Source: an uncultured Hyphomonas sp.
Lineage (GTDB): Bacteria; Pseudomonadota; Alphaproteobacteria; Caulobacterales; Hyphomonadaceae
DNA: 64,000 nucleotides
Assembly (NCBI RefSeq): GCF_963675305.1
Contig: NZ_OY776147.1
Coordinates: 1,488,001-1,552,000, forward strand
Direction of reading: 5' to 3'
The notes beneath the pieces are model-generated. The model saw only the letters and a list, made by a program, of their open reading frames with translations, was not told where the DNA came from and did no database searches. Below, in pieces: positions 58,617-64,000 of this stretch. Made by a program: the position numbers and the translations under genes. Each line of letters starts with the position of its first letter. The first letter of the stretch is position 1.

Positions 58617-60203
58617 TCAGGCCTCGACCAGTTCCACGATTTTCTTCTGCACGCTGCCATAGTCGATCTTTCCGGTGCCGAGCACCGGGATGTTGTCGAC
58701 ATGATAGACCCGTTTTGGAACGGAGATTTCCGGGACGCCGTGGCTCTGCGCCCAGGCCAGGATTTCCTCGCGGTTACAGTCGGGGCTGTCGCTCAGCAGG
58801 ATGATCTGTTCGCCCTTGCGGGGGTCCGGGATGGCGGCTGCGGCGTGGAGATTGTCCGGCCAGATCGCGCTCGCGCAGTTCTCGACCACGGCGAGGGACA
58901 CCATCTCCCCGCCGATCTTCGCAAACCGTTTCACGCGGCCCATGATGCGGATGAAGCCTTCCTCGTCGATGGCGACCACATCACCGGTATCGTGCCAGCC
59001 ATCGTCAGGCGCTTCGAGGACGCCGGGGGCTGACGGGCGCAGATAGCCCATCATGATGTTGGGGCCCTTGATGTGCAGGCGGCCGCCTTCGGGAATGCCG
59101 TCGACCGGCAGGAGGCGATAATCCATGTCCGCCATCAGAAGGCCGACCGTGCCGGGCTTGTTACGCTCCCACTGATTGGCCGCCACGACGGGCGAGGCCT
59201 CGGTGGCGCCATAGCCTTCCAGGATTTCGATTTCGAATTTGCGGCGCACCAGCGACCGGGTCTCGTCCTTGACGCGCTCGGCCCCGCAGACGGCGAGGCG
59301 GATGGAACTCATGTCGCCGTCGCTGCCGACACGGGCGTACTGAGAAATGAACGTGTCCGTGGCCAGCAGGATGGTCGCCCCGGTTTCCCGGATACGTTTC
59401 ACGATCTCCCTCGGCTGCAGCGGAGAGGGGTGGAAGATCACCGGGATACCGGCGATGAGCGGCAGGATGGCCCCGACCGTCAGGCCGAAACAGTGGAAGG
59501 TCGGCAGCGGGTTGAACAGCTTGTCCGTGTTCACGTCGAGGCCGATATGGGCGCGCACCTGTTCGACATTCGCCATGACGTTCTCATGGCTGAGCACGAC
59601 GCCCTTGGGTTCGCCTTCGGTGCCGGAGGTGAACAGGATCACGCCGGGGCTCTTGTAGCGGCCCTTGTTGCGGATCAGGCCGGGCGCGATCGGGCCGATC
59701 AGCGCAGCCAGCTTGTCCTTGAGCGAGAGGCTCTCGCGCACGTCTTCGAGATAGATGATTTCCGCGACGCGGGAGAGATCCTTGGTCAGGGCCTCCAGGC
59801 CGGCCACTTCGACGAATTTGCGTGCGGTGACGATCTTGGTGATCTCAGCCGAGCGCATGGCCGCTTTCAGGTTCCGCGAGCCGGCGGTGAAGTTCAGCAT
59901 CGACGGGACGCGATTATAGGCCGACAGGGCGTAGAAGCCGATTACGGCGCCGGCCCCGGTCGGCAGCATGACGCCGACCGATTCGCCGGCTTTGGTCTTG
60001 GAGGCGAGCGCCGAACCCAGGCCGAAGGCGCCGCGGATCAGGTCCTTGTAGGTCAGCAGGCGTTCTTCGCCGTCGACCATGTCGTAGATGATGGTCTTGT
60101 TTCGGCCAAACTCGCCGGCCGCGCGCATCAGGGCGGCAAACAGGTCGGTACGGGTTCGCGCTGGGCGATACGGCAACGGCGCCGGGATCGGTGTCGTGGT
60201 CAT
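58617..60203 (-). CDS. AMP-dependent acyl-CoA/acyl-ACP synthetase (Aas-type adenylation domain)
   Basis: 528 residues. The AMP-binding P-loop is LFTSGTEGEPKGVVLSHENV, followed by the acyl motif GYGATEASPVV and DDGWHDTGDVVAIDEEGF, and the C-terminal catalytic Lys lies in LGTGKIDYG. It resembles the adenylating half of Aas and related fatty acid-ACP ligases. No PlsC acyltransferase domain is present. It activates fatty acids; whether the acceptor is ACP or CoA is open. Short inverted repeats lie upstream. Confidence 0.86.
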   Translation of the reverse strand: MTTTPIPAPLPYRPARTRTDLFAALMRAAGEFGRNKTIIYDMVDGEERLLTYKDLIRGAFGLGSALASKTKAGESVGVMLPTGAGAVIGFYALSAYNRVPSMLNFTAGSRNLKAAMRSAEITKIVTARKFVEVAGLEALTKDLSRVAEIIYLEDVRESLSLKDKLAALIGPIAPGLIRNKGRYKSPGVILFTSGTEGEPKGVVLSHENVMANVEQVRAHIGLDVNTDKLFNPLPTFHCFGLTVGAILPLIAGIPVIFHPSPLQPREIVKRIRETGATILLATDTFISQYARVGSDGDMSSIRLAVCGAERVKDETRSLVRRKFEIEILEGYGATEASPVVAANQWERNKPGTVGLLMADMDYRLLPVDGIPEGGRLHIKGPNIMMGYLRPSAPGVLEAPDDGWHDTGDVVAIDEEGFIRIMGRVKRFAKIGGEMVSLAVVENCASAIWPDNLHAAAAIPDPRKGEQIILLSDSPDCNREEILAWAQSHGVPEISVPKRVYHVDNIPVLGTGKIDYGSVQKKIVELVEA

Positions 60204-60243
60204 GATCAGCTCTGGTTTCCTCGTGGGCGGCTTTGCGCCTCAC

Positions 60244-60301
60244 ATGTTTGTAACATTTTGTCGCCAAGCAGCCAGAGAGCAACAAACATTGCAAGTTTGC
60301 A
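60244..60301. promoter_or_regulatory. paired short inverted repeats upstream of the acyl-activating enzyme
   Basis: ATGTT-TGT-AACAT (60244-60256) and TGCAA-GT-TTGCA (60290-60301) lie 41 and 87 nt upstream of the start at 60203 and before lipA on the other strand. They look like possible operators. I do not recognise either, and a FadR-type match is not established. Confidence 0.35.
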
Positions 60302-60360
60302 TGAGCAGATTGCAGTGTCTTCGACTTGAGTTCAGGCGCAGGTGAGGCCATGTTCCGGCG

Positions 60361-61344
60361 ATGGCAAACCTCATTGATCTCAAGGGCGAAAAGCCCCGCC
60401 TGCGCCACCCGGAGAAACAGTCCCGGCCGGACAGCCCGATCCAGCGCAAGCCGGACTGGATTCGCGTCAAGGCGCCCGGTTCGAAGGGCTATTCCGAGAC
60501 CCGCGAGATCGTGAAGTCCAAGGGACTGGTGACGGTCTGCGAAGAGGCGAGCTGCCCGAATATCGGGGAGTGCTGGGACAAGAAGCACGCCACGATGATG
60601 ATTCTGGGTGAGATCTGCACCCGTGCCTGCAGCTTCTGCAACGTCTCCACCGGCAAGCCGCCCGCAGGCGTCGATGAGGACGAACCGCGCCGCGTGGCCG
60701 AAGCCGTCGCTGAGATGGGGCTGCAGCATGTCGTGATCACGTCCGTCGACCGGGATGACCTGACCGATGGCGGGGCGATGCATTTCGTCAACACGATCGA
60801 GGCGATCCGGGCGGCATCTCCGGCGACCACGATCGAGATTCTGACGCCGGACTTCCTGCGCAAGGATGGTTGGGAAAACCGCGTCATCGATGCGAAGCCG
60901 GACGTGTTCAACCACAATCTCGAAACCGTGCCGCGGCTCTATCTGTCGATTCGGCCGGGCGCGCGTTATTTCCACTCGCTGCGCCTGTTGCAGAAGGTGA
61001 AGGACCGCGACCCGAACCAGTTCACCAAATCCGGCCTGATGGTCGGCCTGGGCGAAACCAAGGAAGAGGTCATGCAGGTGATGGACGACATGCGCTCCGC
61101 CGGCGTCGACTTCCTCACCATCGGCCAGTACCTGCAGCCGACGCGCAAGCACGCCCCGGTCGACCGGTTCGTCTCGCCGGACGAGTTCAAGTCGTATGAA
61201 GAGATCGCGTGGGCCAAGGGCTTTCTGATGGTCTCTGCGACGCCGCTGACACGCTCGTCTCACCATGCGGGAGAGGACTTTGCCCGCCTGCGCGCTGCAC
61301 GTGAGGCGCTGAATGCCTCGCAGGTTTCCGGCAAGTCCGCCTGA
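60361..61344 (+). CDS. lipA: lipoyl synthase
   Basis: 327 residues. Two cluster motifs are present: the auxiliary Cys60/Cys65/Cys71 (CEEASCPNIGEC) and the radical SAM Cys86/Cys90/Cys93 (CTRACSFC). VTSVDRDDLTDGGA and FNHNLETVPRLY follow, and SSHHAGEDF is near the C-terminus. It inserts sulfur into octanoyl groups of the 2-oxoacid dehydrogenases. ratA follows after 4 nt, the common alphaproteobacterial arrangement. Confidence 0.96.
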   Translation: MANLIDLKGEKPRLRHPEKQSRPDSPIQRKPDWIRVKAPGSKGYSETREIVKSKGLVTVCEEASCPNIGECWDKKHATMMILGEICTRACSFCNVSTGKPPAGVDEDEPRRVAEAVAEMGLQHVVITSVDRDDLTDGGAMHFVNTIEAIRAASPATTIEILTPDFLRKDGWENRVIDAKPDVFNHNLETVPRLYLSIRPGARYFHSLRLLQKVKDRDPNQFTKSGLMVGLGETKEEVMQVMDDMRSAGVDFLTIGQYLQPTRKHAPVDRFVSPDEFKSYEEIAWAKGFLMVSATPLTRSSHHAGEDFARLRAAREALNASQVSGKSA

Positions 61345-61348
61345 GCGC

Positions 61349-61822
61349 ATGGCCCGGTTCTCCAAATCGGTCCGGCTGCCATACACGCCCGAACAGTGTT
61401 TTGATCTTGTCTCGGACATCCGGCGTTATCCGGATTTCATCAAATGGATCACGGCGATGCGCGTCACCGAAGAAGTCGCGCTGGGGGATGGGGCTTCGTC
61501 CTGTCTCGGGGATGCCGTGATCGGCTTCAAAGGCTTTACCGAGCGCTTTTCGACCCGGGTCACGAAAACCCCGTCCGCCGGGAACGTGATCGCCTCGCTT
61601 GTGAAGGGCCCGTTCCGCCGGTTGCGGGCCGAGTGGCAGATCACGCCGCAGGACAAGGGCACCGATGTGCGCCTCGACATTGATTACGATTTCAAGAATC
61701 CGTTCATCGGCATGCTGGCCGCGGCCAATCATGATCTCGCCGTGACGAAAATCCTTGAGGCATTCCTGAATGAAGGGCGCCGCCGTTTCGGGACGGTCTC
61801 CGGACCCGCGCCCGGCGCCTAG
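61349..61822 (+). CDS. RatA/Coq10-type START-domain protein
   Basis: 157 residues from the ATG at 61349. The SRPBCC/START fold is shown by RLPYTPEQCFDLVSDIRRYPDFIKWITAMRV-like text near the N-terminus and by FRRLRAEWQI and LDIDYDFKNPFIG later. In alphaproteobacteria this gene follows lipA and is the ubiquinone-binding Coq10 homologue. In E. coli the related RatA is a ribosome-binding toxin, so both names appear in annotations. Its stop overlaps the convergent cinA-like gene by 4 nt. Confidence 0.85.
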   Translation: MARFSKSVRLPYTPEQCFDLVSDIRRYPDFIKWITAMRVTEEVALGDGASSCLGDAVIGFKGFTERFSTRVTKTPSAGNVIASLVKGPFRRLRAEWQITPQDKGTDVRLDIDYDFKNPFIGMLAAANHDLAVTKILEAFLNEGRRRFGTVSGPAPGA

Positions 61823-62310
61823 TTCATCTGATACTGGATCAGTTTGAGGGCGCACTCGACGGCGGCCATGCGGACTTCCGTCCGTCCGATTTCTCCGACC
61901 TGGAGCATCTCGTGCACCACGGCGCGGTTTTCCCGGGCGCAGGCCACATGAACCGTGCCGACGGGTTTCATGCGCGTGCCGCCGCCGGGGCCTGCCACGC
62001 CGGTGATCGCAACGGCGATGTTGGCCCGGCTGGCTTCAAGCGCGCCTTCGGCCATCATCCGCGCCACAGGTTCTGAGACGGCCCCGTAATCTGCCAGCAC
62101 GTCGCCCGGCACACCGAGCATCTCTTCCTTGGCCCGGTTCGAATAGGTGACGAAGCCCCGCTCGAACACGGTCGAGGACCCTGCAATATCGGTAAAGAGG
62201 GCGGCAACGAGGCCGCCGGTACAGCTCTCAGCTGTGCAGATCCGCAGGCGGGCCTGTTCGGCATCGTCGAGGATCAGCATGGCGAGGTTGCGGAGTTTAT
62301 CTGGAAACAT
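61819..62310 (-). CDS. CinA C-terminal domain protein (nicotinamide-nucleotide amidohydrolase)
   Basis: 163 residues comprising only the PncC-type domain. The catalytic AESCTGGLVAALFTDIAGSS and GVAGPGGGTRMKPVGTVHVA motifs are present. It deamidates nicotinamide mononucleotide in NAD recycling. The N-terminal CinA domain is absent, as is common for this position next to ispDF. Here an enoyl-CoA hydratase gene lies between it and ispDF. Confidence 0.88.
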   Translation of the reverse strand: MFPDKLRNLAMLILDDAEQARLRICTAESCTGGLVAALFTDIAGSSTVFERGFVTYSNRAKEEMLGVPGDVLADYGAVSEPVARMMAEGALEASRANIAVAITGVAGPGGGTRMKPVGTVHVACARENRAVVHEMLQVGEIGRTEVRMAAVECALKLIQYQMN

Positions 62311-62330
62311 GGGGTGAGCTTAGGCCTGGT

Positions 62331-63116
62331 TTATTTGCCGGTGAAGACCGGGTTGCGTTTTTCGATGAAAGCGGCTGCGCTTTCCTTGGCATCGTCTGTC
62401 TGCATCAGGCGCCGGATCTCGGTAATCGCCATCTTGCCGACGTCACGCCATGGCGGATCAACCGTTTCGCGAAGGCCCTTCTTGATCGCCTGAACGGCCA
62501 GCGGCGGGTTCGCGGCGATCTTGCGGGCAAGGTCCAGTGCGGTCGGCATCAGGTCTTCAGGGGCGACGACCCGGGATGTGAGCCCGATCTCCTTTGCCCG
62601 TGAGGCGTCGATGATGTCGCCGGTGAAGAGAAGCTCGCAGGCATTCTCCCGCCCGACCAGTTGGACGAGACGGCCAAAGCCCGGCGCATCGCAGGTCAGC
62701 CCGCGTGTGACGAAGATTTCGCCGAAGCGGGCCTTTTCCGAAAAGACCCGGATATCCGCCATGATGGCCAGTTCGGCGCCCCAGCCGAGCGCGAAGCCAT
62801 TCACGGCGGCGATGACCGGAATATCCGTGCCAAGCAGCGCATCGGCAGCAGGTGTCAGGCCGCCTGTCTTCTTTGCACGCTCCGCCATTTCCGGCGTGGA
62901 GGGGGCGCCCTTCGACAGGATCTGTTTGACGTCATCGCCGGAACAGAAGGCGCGGTCGCCTGCGCCCGTGATCACAATGGCCCGGGCATCCGCACCCCGG
63001 ACGGCATCTTCGAGGGCCATATAGGTCGGATAGTCGAGGGCGTTCATCGCCTCCGGCCTGTCGAGCGTCAGGATAGTGACGTGGCCGTCCTGTTCGATGT
63101 TCAATCCGGCTGACAT
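62331..63116 (-). CDS. enoyl-CoA hydratase/isomerase family protein
   Basis: 261 residues from the ATG at 63116, with GGGAG about 8 nt upstream. The crotonase fold has LDRPEAMNALD, GDRAFCSGDDVKQ (CoA-binding oxyanion loop) and FALGWGAELAIMADIRV. The usual catalytic Glu pair is partly present (GEIFVTRGLT region) but the second is not obvious. It probably hydrates or isomerises an acyl-CoA. It lies between cinA and ispDF on the same strand. Confidence 0.85.
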   Translation of the reverse strand: MSAGLNIEQDGHVTILTLDRPEAMNALDYPTYMALEDAVRGADARAIVITGAGDRAFCSGDDVKQILSKGAPSTPEMAERAKKTGGLTPAADALLGTDIPVIAAVNGFALGWGAELAIMADIRVFSEKARFGEIFVTRGLTCDAPGFGRLVQLVGRENACELLFTGDIIDASRAKEIGLTSRVVAPEDLMPTALDLARKIAANPPLAVQAIKKGLRETVDPPWRDVGKMAITEIRRLMQTDDAKESAAAFIEKRNPVFTGK

Positions 63117-63179
63117 GCGTGCTCTCCCTTTTTGCAAAGGGGAGCATGCAGGAAGCGATTGGCAAGAGGGGACGCGGCG

Positions 63180-64000
63180 TCAGGCCTTCGGCGCGAGTAC
63201 GGCAACGGCTTCTGCCGCAATGCCTTCCTGGCGGCCGGTAAAGCCGAGCTTTTCGGTCGTTGTGGCCTTCACGCTGACGGCATCGAGCGGAAGGCCCAGG
63301 AGTTCGGCGGTGCGGATGCGCATCGCTTCCCGGTGCGGCTTCACCTTGGGGGCTTCGCAGATCACCGTGATGTCGCAGCTGGTAAGCGTATAGCCAGCCT
63401 TATCGGCCAGTGTCTGGGCGTGTTTCAGGAACAGGCCGCTGTCGGCGTCTTTCCAGCGGGGATCCGAAGGCGGGAAGTGATCGCCAATATCGCCGAGCGC
63501 GGCGGCGCCCAGAATGGCGTCTGTCAGGGCATGCCAGGCGGCGTCGGCATCCGAATGGCCTTTGAGCTTGGCCGTATGCGGGATCTTCACGCCGCAGAGG
63601 GTGACATGGTCACCGGGTTCGAAGGCGTGAACGTCAAAGCCCTTGCCGACGCGCGGGGCGGACAGGGCGGGGGTGAGCAAACGTGACACGAGGTCAAAAT
63701 CCTCTGCATAGGTGATCTTGTGAAGCCGGACGCTGCCCGGAACCAGGGTGACCCGTGCGCCGGCCGCTTCCACAGCCTCCAGATCGTCCACGAAAGAGCC
63801 GGGCGCCTCCAGGGCTGTGCGAATGGTCGCCTGCCGGAAGGCCTGGGGTGTCTGGACGCGGTAGAGCCCGTCGCGCGGCACGGTGGAGAAGTGGCCGGAG
63901 GCTTCACGTTTCAGCGCATCCGACACCGGCAGCGCGGGGGCGGCGGCATCATGGTCGCTCAGCGCCTCGACCAGCGTATCGATGAGGGAGAGACTCAGGC
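63180..64000 (-). CDS. ispDF: bifunctional IspD/IspF (fused), 5' end beyond the window
   Basis: The frame is open to the last base and continues past the window edge, so the N-terminal part of IspD is missing. The remaining IspD region includes LYRVQTPQAFR and ITYAEDFDLV. The complete IspF domain follows (GKGFDVHAFEPGDHVTLCG with Asp and His metal ligands, KGHSDADAAWHALTDAILG, CDITVICEAPKVKPH). IspD makes CDP-methylerythritol and IspF cyclises the later intermediate in the MEP isoprenoid pathway. The fused form is standard in alphaproteobacteria. Confidence 0.92.
   Translation of the reverse strand, partial: LSLSLIDTLVEALSDHDAAAPALPVSDALKREASGHFSTVPRDGLYRVQTPQAFRQATIRTALEAPGSFVDDLEAVEAAGARVTLVPGSVRLHKITYAEDFDLVSRLLTPALSAPRVGKGFDVHAFEPGDHVTLCGVKIPHTAKLKGHSDADAAWHALTDAILGAAALGDIGDHFPPSDPRWKDADSGLFLKHAQTLADKAGYTLTSCDITVICEAPKVKPHREAMRIRTAELLGLPLDAVSVKATTTEKLGFTGRQEGIAAEAVAVLAPKA

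Noticed and set aside
59914..61419. 501-codon minus-strand open frame opposite lipA
   Set aside because: lipA is certain from its six cysteines; the antisense frame has no recognisable domain.
61349..62310. RatA plus the neighbouring gene as a toxin-antitoxin module
   Set aside because: The neighbour is convergent and is a CinA-type amidohydrolase, not a RatB antitoxin; the lipA link favours the Coq10 role.
1..64000. CRISPR arrays, prophage, IS elements or antiphage systems
   Set aside because: No regularly spaced direct repeats, transposase, integrase, phage structural gene or defence-type gene set was recognised in the window.

Overview
This 64 kb window is chromosomal DNA from an alphaproteobacterium, most likely a marine Hyphomonadaceae/Caulobacterales-type organism. 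That placement is inferred from gene content and order, not from a database search. The grounds are lpxI for lipid A, 5-aminolevulinate synthase hemA, a MucR-type regulator, DUF2336, the nrdR-rib-nusB cluster, fused ispDF, the lipA-ratA-cinA order and a CtrA-type TTAA-N7-TTAA site. Coding density is very high and most of the window is housekeeping. I see no IS element, prophage, CRISPR array or plasmid backbone.

Layout. 0-2.3 kb: end of the lipid A operon (lpxA-lpxI-lpxB). 2.2-8.5 kb: a FAD oxidoreductase, rlmJ, an M28 lipopeptidase, pirin, a UDG-family protein and a lipoprotein hydrolase. 8.6-10.7 kb: clpP-clpX. 10.8-12.6 kb: glnB-glnA nitrogen control, reading leftwards. 13.1-15.3 kb: a phosphatase, the NAD(P)HX repair enzyme and tRNA-Leu, followed by a folded three-way-junction repeat and a lower-GC patch. 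16-21.4 kb: an M14 peptidase, trigger factor, DUF2336, a degenerate EAL protein and a NUDIX enzyme. 21.4-28.7 kb: hslVU diverging from pstCAB-phoU-phoB behind a candidate Pho box.

28.7-33.7 kb: a Pseudomonas-like medium-chain-length PHA cluster. It has a phasin fused to a helix-hairpin-helix, a PhaD-type regulator, a class II PhaC and an intracellular depolymerase PhaZ. 33.7-39.8 kb: an Hpt protein, NAD kinase, aldolase, hemA, mucR, glyA and nrdR. 39.8-43.2 kb: a riboflavin operon with a reductase-only RibD and a RibBX-type protein, then ribH and nusB. 43-50 kb: epoxide hydrolase, erpA-like, dgt, SPOR, nagZ and scpAB. 50-53 kb: DUF1287, nitroreductase, a CYP153-type alkane hydroxylase and DUF2244. 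53-58.6 kb: nth, DUF481, ATP-grasp, PfkB kinase, a repeat-rich gap, and an HCCA-isomerase/HxlR pair. 58.6-64 kb: an acyl-activating enzyme, lipA, ratA, cinA, an enoyl-CoA hydratase and the 5'-truncated ispDF.

Accessory metabolism points to lipids and hydrocarbons. CYP153 hydroxylation, acyl activation, an enoyl-CoA hydratase, epoxide hydrolase and mcl-PHA storage are compatible with alkane or fatty acid use feeding PHA granules. No alkane regulator or redox partner is present in the window. The non-coding observations most worth following are the three-way-junction element after tRNA-Leu, the terminator that also hides a ribosome binding site at 51.1 kb, the CtrA-like box before clpX, and five convergent gene pairs that share a 4-nt stop overlap.
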